Part shown: positions 23,371 to 34,863 of the stretch, piece after piece
Layout: each line of letters opens with the position of its first letter
Position numbering within the stretch: the stretch's first letter is position 1
Assembly: GCA_902805655.1 (NCBI GenBank)
Contig: CADCTF010000087.1
Coordinates: forward strand, 1-64,000
From: an uncultured Acidimicrobiales bacterium
GTDB lineage: Bacteria; Actinomycetota; Acidimicrobiia; Acidimicrobiales; CADCTF01
Reading direction: 5' to 3'
DNA: 64,000 bases
Made by a program: the position numbers and the translations under genes
The notes under the pieces: model-generated
Told to the model about the DNA's origin: nothing
Databases searched by the model: none
The model's input: the letters and a program-made list of their open reading frames with translations, nothing else

Positions 23371-25044
23371 GTGGCCTCACAGGGTGGTATCACTGACACT
23401 GTGAGTGAAAGCCTGTGGCGCCGGAACGACCTCCCGGCAGCCGAGATCTCGGCTGAGCTCTTCGAGCGGATGCATGACGGCGTGGCCCTCTACGACTCCC
23501 GTTCCCGCCTCGTCGGCTGGAACCAGGCGGCGGCGACGATCTCGGGTTGGCAGCACGACGAGGCCTCGACGCGCCTCGACCCCCAGCAGCGGGACGGCCT
23601 GGCCGAGCTGTCTCCCGGCCGCTGGGTGGACCTCCGCCGCATCACGTTCCAGCACGGTGAGGAGCACTACGTCGGTCTGCTCTTCAGCGACGCTCGCACC
23701 CACGTCGCGTTGCAGGCCGCCTACGCCAAGCTGAACCAGCTGGCCACCACGGACCCGCTGACGGGGCTGCCGAATCGGCTCCTGGCCCAGGATCGCCTCC
23801 GTCTGTCGCTGGCCATGGCTCGCCGAGACGATCGCTGCGTGGCCGTGCTCTTCATCGACCTCGACCGGTTCAAGGCGGCCAACGACACGATGGGGCACCA
23901 CGTTGGTGATCGGGTGCTCAAGGAGGTCGCCGACCGGCTCTCCCGGGTCGTGCGCGAGAGCGACACCGCTGCGCGGGTCGGTGGCGACGAGTTCATGGTG
24001 ATCCTGCACACGTTGGCCGACGAAAGCGGCGCGGTCCGGGTGGCCGAGAGCATCCTCGAGGCGCTGAGCGTCCCGATCGTGATCGACGGCCGCACGGTGC
24101 CGATCGGCTCCTCGATCGGCATCGCCCTGGCGCCTCGACACGGTGACGACCCGGAGACCCTGATCCGCCATGCCGACCTGGCCATGTACCGGGCCAAGGC
24201 CAGCGGCGGCCACACCGTGCGCGTCTACTGGCCGGGCATGAGCGACCTGAGCCAGGATCGGCTCGAGCTCACCATGGACCTGGCGGGAGCCCTCGAGCGC
24301 GACGAGCTCGAGGTGCACTACCAGCCGCAGACCGACGCCGACACCGGAATGGTGGTCGGCGCCGAGGCCCTGGTGCGGTGGCGCCACCCGCGGGCCGGGC
24401 TCATCCCCCCGGACGCGTTCCTGCCGCTCGCGGAGGAGAACGGGACCATCGAGGACATCGACCGTTGGGTGCTGCGCACCGCATGTCGTCAGGCGGCGCA
24501 GTGGAGAGAGGAGGGCCTCCAGCTGCCCCTCCTCTCCGTCAACCTCTCGACCCGGTCCGTCGTCCACGCCAACGCGGCGGCGATGGTCGCCGACGCCCTC
24601 GAGTCCTCCGGCCTTCCCGCTGCCTGCCTGGAGGTCGAGGTGAGCGAGACCACGCTCGTGGCCCATCGGGTGGAGGCCAGCCGATCGGTTGCCCGGATCA
24701 AGGACCTGGGCGTGCGCATCGCCGTGGACCACTTCGGCGCCACCTCCTCGTCGCTCGGGTCGTTGACGCGCCTCCCGCTCGACACCTTGAAGCTCGATCG
24801 GTCCTTCGTCGTCGACGCGATCGACAACCCGGAGCCGGCCGACATGGCGGTGCTGCGGGCGATCGTGCAGATGACCGAGGATCTCCAGGTGCGATGCGTG
24901 GCTGAAGGCGTCGAGCTGCCGGCGCAGCTGAAGTTCCTCCGGTTCCTGCGCTGTCATGTGATGCAGGGCTTTCTCTACAGCCGCCCGTTGCCTGCAAACG
25001 ACATGGAGGCGCTGCTCACCCCGCTCGTCGGGGCCAGCGCGTAA
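23371..25044 (+). CDS. Sensor protein with GGDEF and degenerate EAL domains
   Basis: A 557-residue soluble protein for cyclic-di-GMP signalling. A PAS-like sensor region comes first (about 30-115), then a GGDEF domain with an intact active site (VGGDEFMVI near residue 204), then an EAL domain (GAEALVRW near 331). In the EAL domain the metal-binding DDFGTG loop reads VDHFGATSSSL: the second Asp is His and TGY is lost, while EVSETTL, KLDRSFV and AEGVE remain. Diguanylate cyclase activity is likely; phosphodiesterase activity is doubtful. A second GTG at 23401 is an equal candidate start. It has no membrane helix. Confidence 0.88.
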   Translation: MASQGGITDTVSESLWRRNDLPAAEISAELFERMHDGVALYDSRSRLVGWNQAAATISGWQHDEASTRLDPQQRDGLAELSPGRWVDLRRITFQHGEEHYVGLLFSDARTHVALQAAYAKLNQLATTDPLTGLPNRLLAQDRLRLSLAMARRDDRCVAVLFIDLDRFKAANDTMGHHVGDRVLKEVADRLSRVVRESDTAARVGGDEFMVILHTLADESGAVRVAESILEALSVPIVIDGRTVPIGSSIGIALAPRHGDDPETLIRHADLAMYRAKASGGHTVRVYWPGMSDLSQDRLELTMDLAGALERDELEVHYQPQTDADTGMVVGAEALVRWRHPRAGLIPPDAFLPLAEENGTIEDIDRWVLRTACRQAAQWREEGLQLPLLSVNLSTRSVVHANAAAMVADALESSGLPAACLEVEVSETTLVAHRVEASRSVARIKDLGVRIAVDHFGATSSSLGSLTRLPLDTLKLDRSFVVDAIDNPEPADMAVLRAIVQMTEDLQVRCVAEGVELPAQLKFLRFLRCHVMQGFLYSRPLPANDMEALLTPLVGASA

Positions 25045-25109
25045 TCGTTTCCCAAGACTTCGCGTAGGGAACAATCCCGCCCACCTAACTCCCCCTTTAG
25101 GAGGGCGCT

Positions 25110-25961
25110 ATGCGCAAAGAGCAGTCAGTTGAGACAGGGCGGGACCGCATGGTCCTCGCCAAGGACGCCGGCATGGGAAAGGTTTCCCTCATCAGCGTTC
25201 TCGCTGGCGTTCTGGTGGCCTATGGCGCGTTCGCCGTGATCGCCGCCATCACGGCTGCGGTGCTCAACGCCGTGGGCGTGGACACCGCATCGCTGAGCGA
25301 CAACGACTGGCGTGATGCGGGCATCGCCGGTGCCGCCATCACCGCGTTCGTGCTGCTGCTCTCCTATCTGTTCGGCGGCTACGTCGCTGGGCGCATGGCC
25401 CGGCGGGCCGGTGCCCTGAACGGGCTGCTCGTCTTCGTCCTGAGCGTGGTGATCATGGGCGCCATCGCTGCTCTTCTGAGCGCTCAGACCGACACCGAGC
25501 AGGTCACCTCGAACCTCCGCAGCCTTGGCCTACCCACCACCGGCGAGGAGTGGAAGTCGATCGGCACGGCGGCCGGCCTCGGCTCGCTCCTGGCCATGCT
25601 GCTCGGCTCGGTGCTCGGCGGCATCCTCGGTGAGCGGTGGCACGGGAAGCTGATGAAGCGGGCGCTCGACCCGTCCATCGGCTCCGAGGCCAACGCCATC
25701 CGTCAGTCCGAGAACGCCGAGGCGCAGCGGCTCGAGGCCGAGCAGCGTCGCATGAGCGCCGGCCAGCGTCGTGAGATCGACCTTCGCGACGGTGCGGTGC
25801 CCAACGACAACGACAACACGGTCGTCGTGCGGAACTCTGGCGACGCCACCCTGGGCACCGACGATGTCGGGTCCCGCACGGTGCTCGACGCCGACGGCAC
25901 GGTGCGCTCGGATGACGAGGCCCAGCAGAGCCGGATCCTGTCCGACCGCGACGGTCGCTGA
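25110..25961 (+). CDS. Four-helix membrane protein with acidic tail, unknown function
   Basis: A 283-residue protein with a strong AGGAGGG ribosome site. Hydrophobic helices lie at about residues 24-51, 70-90, 99-119 and 147-173. The second and third are joined by the short loop FGGYVAGRMARRAGALNG, which resembles TIGR04086-type membrane proteins. After the last helix comes a charged region (EAQRLEAEQRRMSAGQRR) and a polar, Asp-rich tail. No enzyme motif is seen. It may be an envelope-stress or gas-permeability type protein, but I cannot name a function. A terminator hairpin follows. Confidence 0.7.
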   Translation: MRKEQSVETGRDRMVLAKDAGMGKVSLISVLAGVLVAYGAFAVIAAITAAVLNAVGVDTASLSDNDWRDAGIAGAAITAFVLLLSYLFGGYVAGRMARRAGALNGLLVFVLSVVIMGAIAALLSAQTDTEQVTSNLRSLGLPTTGEEWKSIGTAAGLGSLLAMLLGSVLGGILGERWHGKLMKRALDPSIGSEANAIRQSENAEAQRLEAEQRRMSAGQRREIDLRDGAVPNDNDNTVVVRNSGDATLGTDDVGSRTVLDADGTVRSDDEAQQSRILSDRDGR

Positions 25962-25998
25962 GCACTTCCGGAACCCTCCGGCGCCCGCGTCACCTTCC

Positions 25999-26032
25999 GG
26001 AGCCCACCTGCCCCCCGGGGCCGGTGGGCTCC
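25999..26032. terminator. Bidirectional hairpin terminator
   Basis: A perfect 10-bp inverted repeat (GGAGCCCACC at 25999-26008 with GGTGGGCTCC at 26023-26032) encloses a 14-nt C/G-rich loop. It sits between two convergent genes, the membrane protein ending at 25961 and ftsX ending at 26076, and can serve both. Confidence 0.7.
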
Positions 26033-26075
26033 TTCGCGTCCAGGCGGCGTCGACCCGCCGAGCTGACCGGTACAG

Positions 26076-26984
26076 CTAGGCGTCGAGGAAGCGGCTGACG
26101 GCAATGGCGGACCCGATGGCGCCAACGCCGGCACCGACGAGCAGGATGAAGAGGCCGGTGCCGTACACGTCACTCGTGGTGATGACGAAGTCCCGGAACA
26201 GCGAGCTGGTGTCGCGCTGCATGGCGTTCGTGGCCACGTTGCTGCCCACCGCCACCACTGCAAAGGCGACCGCGGCACCGATGAGGCCCTGGATCAGCCC
26301 CTCGAGCATGAACGGCACCCGGATGAACCAGTTGGTGGCCCCCACGAGCTTCATGACCGCCACCTCCCGGCGACGGGAGAAGATCGCCATGCGGATGGTG
26401 TTCAGGATCAACAGTGCGGAGGAGAGCAGCAGGACGCCGGCGATGCCGTAGAGCAACCGCTGAAGGAAGCTGGTGACGTCCACCAGCCGTTCGATGGTGT
26501 CCTTGGCGTAGACCACGTCGTGCAGACCCGACGGGTCGTTGGGGTCATCCATCCGCTCCTCGAACCGCCGACCGATCACCTCGACCTGCTCAGGGCTCTG
26601 GGGCACGACCCGGTAGCTGGGCGGCAGGTCCTCCGGCACGACCGTGTCCGCCATCTCGGGGGAGTTGGCGAACATCCGCTTGAACTCCTCGTGACTGGCC
26701 TTCTGATCGACGAAGGTCTTGCTGCGCACCTGCGGCATGGCGGCCAGCTCGGCGTCCACCGCGTCGAGCTGCGTCTTGGCCGCGTCGGGCCTCATGAAGA
26801 TGCTCAGCTCCACCCCGCCCTCCCACCGCAGCGTCGCCTTGGAGACGCTCTGCTTCACCAGCAGCGCGGTGCCGACCAGCGACAGCGAGACAGCGACGGT
26901 GAGCACCGCCGCGGCCGTCATGAGGAGGTTGCGGCGGAGGTTGGACCCCGTCTCGCGAACGAGATAGCTGAGTGAGATGGCCAA
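26076..26984 (-). CDS. ftsX: Cell-division permease-like protein FtsX
   Basis: Membrane partner of FtsE. The complex controls peptidoglycan hydrolases at the septum. The 302-residue protein has one N-terminal helix (about 22-43), a large extracellular domain (45-170) and three C-terminal helices. RREVAVMKLVGATNWFIRVP near residue 215 is the FtsX/MacB coupling motif. It starts 6 nt after ftsE, and the usual ftsE-ftsX order is kept. Confidence 0.94.
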   Translation of the reverse strand: MAISLSYLVRETGSNLRRNLLMTAAAVLTVAVSLSLVGTALLVKQSVSKATLRWEGGVELSIFMRPDAAKTQLDAVDAELAAMPQVRSKTFVDQKASHEEFKRMFANSPEMADTVVPEDLPPSYRVVPQSPEQVEVIGRRFEERMDDPNDPSGLHDVVYAKDTIERLVDVTSFLQRLLYGIAGVLLLSSALLILNTIRMAIFSRRREVAVMKLVGATNWFIRVPFMLEGLIQGLIGAAVAFAVVAVGSNVATNAMQRDTSSLFRDFVITTSDVYGTGLFILLVGAGVGAIGSAIAVSRFLDA

Positions 26985-26990
26985 GGTCGC

Positions 26991-27677
26991 TCAGGTGCCG
27001 TAGCCGTAGACGCCGCGAACCTGGTCGCGCACGACCGTGCCGCGGTCGAGCTCGATCACCCGCCGGCGCATGCTGTCGACGATGCCCTGGTCATGGGTGG
27101 CCATCACGACGGTGGTGCCGGTGCGGTTGATGCGGTCGAGCAGGCGCATGATGCCCACGGAGGTGTTCGGGTCGAGGTTGCCGGTGGGCTCGTCGGCCAG
27201 CAGGATCAGCGGGCGGTTGACGAACGCCCGGGCGATGCTGACGCGCTGCTGCTCGCCGCCGGAGAGCTCACCCGGAAGGTTGTCGACCTTCTTCGTCAGG
27301 CCGACCAGGTCGAGGATCTGGGGCACCTGGGAGTTGATGACGTGCTTGGGGCGGCCGATCACCTCGAGGGCGAACGCGACGTTCTCGTAGACGCTCTTGG
27401 TCGGCAGCAGGCGGAAGTCCTGGAACACGCAGCCGATGTTCTGCCGGAGGTAGGGCACCTTCCAGCTGGACATGGCGCCGATGTCCTTGCCGGCCACCCA
27501 GATCTTCCCGCTCTCGGGCTCCTGCTCCTTGGTGAGCAGGCGGAGGAAGGTCGACTTGCCCGAGCCCGAGGGCCCGACCATGAAGATGAACTCCCCCTTC
27601 TGGATGTCGATGGAGCACTCCCGCAAGGCGACGGTGCTCCCCTTGAAGGACTTGGTGACGTTCTCGAGTCGAATCAT
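26991..27677 (-). CDS. ftsE: Cell-division ATP-binding protein FtsE
   Basis: ATPase of the FtsEX complex. The 228-residue ABC protein has Walker [10 protein letters not shown] (residues 36-44), the Q-loop in [13 protein letters not shown], signature [14 protein letters not shown] and Walker [16 protein letters not shown], then the switch His in MATHDQ. All catalytic residues are intact. It lies 104 nt after prfB, in the same order as in mycobacteria (prfB-ftsE-ftsX-smpB), though here smpB has moved elsewhere. Confidence 0.95.
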   Translation of the reverse strand: MIRLENVTKSFKGSTVALRECSIDIQKGEFIFMVGPSGSGKSTFLRLLTKEQEPESGKIWVAGKDIGAMSSWKVPYLRQNIGCVFQDFRLLPTKSVYENVAFALEVIGRPKHVINSQVPQILDLVGLTKKVDNLPGELSGGEQQRVSIARAFVNRPLILLADEPTGNLDPNTSVGIMRLLDRINRTGTTVVMATHDQGIVDSMRRRVIELDRGTVVRDQVRGVYGYGT

Positions 27678-27781
27678 GGGAGGAGGGGGTCAGCCCGGGG
27701 TACGAGCCCCGGAGCGACGAAGAAAGGCTACCAGCGGGTTTCGACGCGCCGGTGGCGCCGGACGCTTTCGCGGCTTTGGTG

Positions 27782-28885
27782 TCACGCCTCGGTTCGACGC
27801 CAGCGGAGGAACGCCTCCATGAGATCGTCGAGGTCGCCGTCGAGCACGGCCGCCACGTTCCCGGTCTCGTGCTCGGTGCGCAGGTCCTTCACCAGCTGGT
27901 AGGGGGCGAGGACGTAGGAGCGGATCTGCGACCCCCACCCGACCTGCACCTGCTTGCCGGCGATGGCGTCCATCTGGGCCTGGCGCTCCTCACGCTCGCG
28001 CTCGAGGAGCTTGGCTGCGAGCACCTGCATGGCCCGGGCCTTGTTCTGCATCTGGCTCCGCTCGTTCTGGCAGCTCACCACCACGCCGGTCGGCAGGTGG
28101 GTGATCCGCACCGCCGAGTCGGTGACGTTGACGTGCTGACCGCCGGCGCCGGACGAGCGGTAGGTGTCGATGCGAAGGTCCTTCTCGTCGATCTCCACCT
28201 CCTTGGCCGCCTCTTCGAAGAAGGGGGTGACGGCGAGTGACGCGAAGGAGGTCTGACGCCGGGCCTGGGAGTCGAACGGCGAGATGCGCACGAGGCGGTG
28301 GACGCCGCGCTCGCCGAAGAGCAGGCCGTAGGCGTAGCGCCCCTTGACGATGAAGGTGGCCGACATGATGCCGGCCTCCTGTCCGGCCGAGACCTCGTCG
28401 ATCTCGGTGGCGAACCCGCGCTTCTCGGCCCAGCGGAGGTACATCCGGAGCAGCATCTCGGCCCAGTCCTGCGCGTCGGTGCCGCCGTCCTTGGCGTGGA
28501 TCTCGCACACTGCGTCGCGCTCGTCGTACTCGCCGGTGAAGAGCGACCGCAGCTCGAGCAGGCCGAGCTGCCGGTCGATCTCAGCCACCTCCCGGGCCAG
28601 CTCGGCCTCCTGGCTCGCGTCGTCCTCCTCCTGGGCCATCTCGTAGAGGGTCTCGGCGTCCTCCAGCCGACCAGCGAGGGCGTCGAGCGCCTTGACGTCG
28701 TCGTTGACCCGGCCGTACTCGGTCGTCACCTCGCGGGCCTTGTCCTGGTCGTCCCAGAGGTCGGGGCGGCCCACCTCGTGCTCGAGGTCGGCCAGCTGTG
28801 TGCGCAGACCGGCCAGGTCGAGGTAGCCCTCGGCCTCGGTCAGCCGCTTTCGGAGCGCGACCAGATCATCGCTGAAGCTCTTCAC
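27782..28885 (-). CDS. prfB: Peptide chain release factor 2
   Basis: Recognises UGA and UAA stop codons and releases the peptide. The 367-residue protein has the stop-codon tripeptide SPF in VRISPFDSQARRQTSF and the catalytic GGQ in SSGAGGQHVNVT. The reading frame is uninterrupted, so the programmed +1 frameshift that controls prfB in many bacteria is absent. It starts at GTG, 12 nt after the secA stop. It is joined to ftsE-ftsX downstream. Confidence 0.95.
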   Translation of the reverse strand: MKSFSDDLVALRKRLTEAEGYLDLAGLRTQLADLEHEVGRPDLWDDQDKAREVTTEYGRVNDDVKALDALAGRLEDAETLYEMAQEEDDASQEAELAREVAEIDRQLGLLELRSLFTGEYDERDAVCEIHAKDGGTDAQDWAEMLLRMYLRWAEKRGFATEIDEVSAGQEAGIMSATFIVKGRYAYGLLFGERGVHRLVRISPFDSQARRQTSFASLAVTPFFEEAAKEVEIDEKDLRIDTYRSSGAGGQHVNVTDSAVRITHLPTGVVVSCQNERSQMQNKARAMQVLAAKLLEREREERQAQMDAIAGKQVQVGWGSQIRSYVLAPYQLVKDLRTEHETGNVAAVLDGDLDDLMEAFLRWRRTEA

Positions 28886-28897
28886 CCGACGACCGGC

Positions 28898-31645
<2,748 letters not shown>

Positions 31646-31671
31646 AGCGTTTGACACTCTACCGGCGGGCC

Positions 31672-31677
31672 TACGCT
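31672..31677 (+). promoter_or_regulatory. Putative leaderless -10 element
   Basis: TACGCT lies 6 nt before the ATG at 31684 with no ribosome binding site. It sits in the 38-nt gap between the divergent starts of secA and the membrane-protein gene, where the opposite strand carries TAGAGT before secA. Confidence 0.4.
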
Positions 31678-31683
31678 CGGCCG

Positions 31684-33627
31684 ATGGTCGGCCCCGATCC
31701 CGCGGGCGGGCGGGCCGACCGATGGAGCCTGCCGGCAGGCTTGGTCCTCGCCGTGACGCTGGCGCTGGCGCTCACCGCGCCGGCCTGGGGCGGCCGCCCC
31801 CCGGCCGGTGACGACGTCATGGCCCATGTGGTGCGGGCCGACTTCGCCTTCTCGACCGTGTTCGGGGAAGGGCGGACCGACTGGTGGTTTCCCAGGTTCA
31901 TGGTCGGCCACCAGGAGTTCGCCTTCTTCGGGCCGGGCTTCACCGTCCTCCTCGGCCTCATCAAGGTGGTGAGCTTCGGTTCGCTGTCGACGGTCGGCGC
32001 CCACAAGGTGGCCGGCATCGTCACCTTCGCAGCCGTGCCGCTCGCGGTGGCCGTGCTGGTGCTGGCCCTGGGGCTCGGCCGGCGGACGGCCGGCGTCGCC
32101 GCCGTGCTGGCGCTGACCGTCGACAGCGTGTTCGGCCTGGGCCTGTCGGCCATCTACGGCTCCAGCCTGGTGCCGAACCAGCTGGCCGCCAGCTTCTTCC
32201 TCGTCGCCCTGGGCTGCGTGGTTCGCAGCCTCACCGGCGAGCCCGGCGCCGCACTGCGGTGGACGACGGCGGGCGTGGTCGCGCTGACGGCGCTGGCCGT
32301 CACCCACCCGATCACCGGGCTCGTGCTGCTCGTCTTCCTGCTGATCGGGATCGCGTGCCTGGCCATCACTCGGGAGCTCACGGCAGGCGGTGTGCACCGA
32401 GTCGCCATGATCGGCGCGGCCGTGGCCGGGTTGGCGGCGGTCTGGCTCGTGCCGTTTCTGGCCCATCTCGATCTCCGCGGTCCGGTCACGGCTTGGGAGA
32501 CACCCCCACTCGGCGAGCGGCTCCAAGCCTTGCTGCGCGGCGAGGTGCTCTTCGGTCGTGGTCTCCTGGTGCTGGTCCTTGCCGGCCTGGTGGTGTGGGC
32601 GACCGACGTGGTCGCGGGCCGTCGTCACGCGCTCTTCCTTCTCGTCGGCGCGCCGGTGTACCTGCTCGTCGCCCATGCGGCCGCCTCGGCCTGGCCCGCC
32701 AACGAAGTAGCCGTGCAGCTGGCCAACCGCGGCCTCGGCTACGCCGGGATGCTGGCCCTGGTGCCGCTGGCCGCCCTCCTCGCCCGGGCGCCGCTGCCGG
32801 TGGGGCTCGGGGCGGCGGTCGTGGCGGTGGTGGTGTTCGGAGGCGTCGGGCGGGCTGCGGTCGGCCAGTCCGCGGAGCCGTCTCCGTCTCTCGTCGCCGT
32901 GGCCGCCGACCTCGAGCGCCTCGTGCACCCGTCAGCCCGGTTCGCGACGGAGCGGAACTTCCCCGGCGAGATCACCACAACCGGGGTGGTGCACCCCGAC
33001 CTCTGGCTGGCGGAGCGGTCGGATCGCAACACGCTGAACCTGTTCAACGCCGAGTCCTCGGCGTCGGATGCACCCTTCGTCACCGAGCGGATCCGGTCGG
33101 AACCACCGACGACGCTGCGCAACGAGCTGAGTCGCCTCGGCGTGTCGCACGTGGTGACGGTGCAGACCGCCACCGCGGAGCGAATGGTGGCGTCAGGCCT
33201 CTACCGCGACGTCGCGACCCACGACGAGCTGCAGGTGCTGGAGATCGTGCGACCGACCGGCCTTCCGGACGCCGCCACGCTGCTCAGCGTGGCGCCCGGT
33301 GGCCCTTCCCTGACCGGCGAGCTGGTGCGCGGCGCCGCGGGCGTCATCGTCGCCGACGTGGCGGCCTCTGCTCACCTGCAGGCGACGGTCGCCGTCGGCT
33401 GGACGCCCAAGTGGCGGGCCACGGTGGACGGCCGAGCCGTTGCCCCCCACCGCACCGACGACGGTCTGGTCGGCATCGACCTCCCGGCCGGCTCGAGCCG
33501 GGTGCTGCTCGAGTGGCGTCCCGACGGGTGGGACCGTGCCGGGCAGATCCTCTCCGGCGTGGCTGTGGCCGGGCTCGGCTACCGGTTGTCCTCGTTGATG
33601 TCGAGGAGGCGTTCGCGGACCGCGTAG
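31684..33627 (+). CDS. Polytopic membrane protein, PTPS-related/YfhO-like
   Basis: A 647-residue protein with about 12 hydrophobic helices in residues 14-410, then a soluble C-terminal domain (about 420-625) and a last helix. The opening GDDVMAHVVRADF resembles the active-site loop (Asp, His) of lipid-linked-sugar GT-C transferases, and the layout fits the PTPS-related/YfhO membrane family. It may move a sugar or another group from a lipid carrier to a surface product. Its last 49 nt overlap the end of the convergent response-regulator gene. A similar but larger protein lies at 40200-42611. Function is inferred only. Confidence 0.7.
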   Translation: MVGPDPAGGRADRWSLPAGLVLAVTLALALTAPAWGGRPPAGDDVMAHVVRADFAFSTVFGEGRTDWWFPRFMVGHQEFAFFGPGFTVLLGLIKVVSFGSLSTVGAHKVAGIVTFAAVPLAVAVLVLALGLGRRTAGVAAVLALTVDSVFGLGLSAIYGSSLVPNQLAASFFLVALGCVVRSLTGEPGAALRWTTAGVVALTALAVTHPITGLVLLVFLLIGIACLAITRELTAGGVHRVAMIGAAVAGLAAVWLVPFLAHLDLRGPVTAWETPPLGERLQALLRGEVLFGRGLLVLVLAGLVVWATDVVAGRRHALFLLVGAPVYLLVAHAAASAWPANEVAVQLANRGLGYAGMLALVPLAALLARAPLPVGLGAAVVAVVVFGGVGRAAVGQSAEPSPSLVAVAADLERLVHPSARFATERNFPGEITTTGVVHPDLWLAERSDRNTLNLFNAESSASDAPFVTERIRSEPPTTLRNELSRLGVSHVVTVQTATAERMVASGLYRDVATHDELQVLEIVRPTGLPDAATLLSVAPGGPSLTGELVRGAAGVIVADVAASAHLQATVAVGWTPKWRATVDGRAVAPHRTDDGLVGIDLPAGSSRVLLEWRPDGWDRAGQILSGVAVAGLGYRLSSLMSRRRSRTA

Positions 33628-34283
33628 ATGACGGCTTCCATCCTGGAGTGCAGGTGCAGCTTCTCGAGGATGTTGCGCACGTGGTTCTTCACCGTGTTCT
33701 CGGAGATGTACAGCTCGTCCGCGATCTCGCGGTTGCTCATGCCCTTGGCCACCAGCTTCAGGACTTCGAGCTCGCGGGTGGTGAGGGTCGGGCTCGGATA
33801 CTGGTGCTTCTCGTTGACCCGCTTCTCGAGGGCCACGAACTCGGTGAGGAGCTTCGACGCCATGGACGGCGAGATGAGCGTCTGGCCCTGCACCACCGCC
33901 CGGACGGAGTCGGCGACCTCCTCGACCGACACCTCCTTGAGCAGGTAGCCGCTGGCTCCGGCCTTGATGGCCTCGAACAGGTCCTGGTCCTCGTCGCTCA
34001 CCGTGAGCATGAGGATCTTCGTGGAGGGAACCTTGTCGTGGATGGCGCGAGCCGCCTCGATGCCGTTCACCCGAGGCATGCGGACGTCCATCAGCACCAC
34101 GTCGGGCAGGAGCTCCTCAGCCCGGAGGATGGCCGCCTCGCCGTCCTCGGCCTCGCCCACCACCTCGATGCCCTCCTCGGTCTGCAGGACGACCTGGAGG
34201 CCCCGGCGGAACAGAGGTTGGTCGTCGGCGATGAGCACGCGAACGGTGCCGTCGCCTCCCCCGCTCGTCTTCGATTCGGACAC
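33579..34283 (-). CDS. NarL/LuxR-type response regulator
   Basis: A 234-residue two-component regulator. The receiver domain (14-130) has the phospho-acceptor Asp66 in VVLMDVRMP, with Asp20-Asp21 and Lys in GYLLKE. After a linker, a LuxR-type helix-turn-helix (about 170-225) reads LTTRELEVLKLVAKGMSNRE and ENTVKNHVRNIL. The GTG start at 34283 follows a GAGAGGGG ribosome site. No sensor kinase is adjacent, so it is an orphan in this window. A 360-nt leader with inverted repeats precedes it. Confidence 0.92.
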   Translation of the reverse strand: MSESKTSGGGDGTVRVLIADDQPLFRRGLQVVLQTEEGIEVVGEAEDGEAAILRAEELLPDVVLMDVRMPRVNGIEAARAIHDKVPSTKILMLTVSDEDQDLFEAIKAGASGYLLKEVSVEEVADSVRAVVQGQTLISPSMASKLLTEFVALEKRVNEKHQYPSPTLTTRELEVLKLVAKGMSNREIADELYISENTVKNHVRNILEKLHLHSRMEAVIYAVRERLLDINEDNR

Positions 34284-34644
34284 CGGACCCCTCTCGCCGC
34301 ACGACTTCGCGGTCGCCGCGGAGTCTACCGACGGGTATCGGTACCAATAAGGGCAAACTGAACAGGCCGCGTGCGGCTGACCTGGTCTTTGCCCCCACAC
34401 TCGCCTGCTGAGTGGCTGCCGTGCCCAGCGCCGGCGGCCGGATGACCCAGCAGCGCTGCAACGGGCACGCTTCCCCCCTTCTCTGCCGGACGACCGCCAT
34501 TCGGTCGGGGAGGCAGGCAGGACTTACTCCTAAGCCGCACCATGCTCAGCAACCAAGGGTTGCCTTACGTGGGTCGTTTCGCCTGCGACTGGCTTCGACT
34601 TGCAACCACAGACCCGCACGCGGCCCGCAGGTGAAGTGTACGCC
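34284..34644. other. Intergenic region with inverted repeats upstream of the response regulator
   Basis: This 361-nt stretch has no convincing gene. It holds a nested inverted repeat at 34351-34394: gggcaaa pairs with tttgccc, cagg with cctg, and ccgc with gcgg. A separate 6-bp hairpin (gcaacc-aag-ggttgc) lies at 34549-34563, and cgtgccc/gggcacg arms flank about 34423-34470. They could form a structured leader of the regulator gene or be operators. I match it to no known riboswitch. Confidence 0.45.
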
Positions 34645-34839
34645 TCAGGCGTAGGTGGGGACTCCGAAGAGGAGCATCTCCTCGGCGACCGCCTCGAGGA
34701 CGTCCCGCTGCTCGCACCGGCCGCTCGCCAGCATGGCGCGCAGGCGCGCCACCTCGTCGGCTCCCAGCTCGCAGGCGTCGTCGTGCACGAGCCACTCGAG
34801 GAGCCCGTCCGGGATGAGAAAGCGCTGATCGGTGTACAT
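34645..34839 (-). CDS. Small acidic protein, unknown function
   Basis: A 64-residue protein (MYTDQRFLIPDGLLEWLVHD at the start) rich in Leu, Glu and Ala, probably all-helical. A GGGAGGA ribosome site lies 7 nt before the ATG at 34839; a GTG one codon earlier is less well spaced. It starts 24 nt after the comF stop, so the two may be co-transcribed. The family is not recognised and no motif is seen. Confidence 0.6.
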   Translation of the reverse strand: MYTDQRFLIPDGLLEWLVHDDACELGADEVARLRAMLASGRCEQRDVLEAVAEEMLLFGVPTYA

Positions 34840-34863
34840 CACAGTGTCCTCCCGGTCGGAGCG

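Noticed and set aside
23377-25074. A 565-codon open frame opposite the GGDEF-EAL gene
   Set aside because: It has the composition of an antisense high-GC shadow and no domain. The plus strand has clear GGDEF and EAL motifs.
27782-28885. A programmed +1 frameshift in prfB
   Set aside because: The reading frame from the GTG to the stop is continuous and of full length, with no early in-frame TGA.
34284-34644. A cyclic-di-GMP or other known riboswitch in the leader of the response regulator
   Set aside because: I looked for the GEMM-type core and other consensus strings and found none; only generic inverted repeats are visible.
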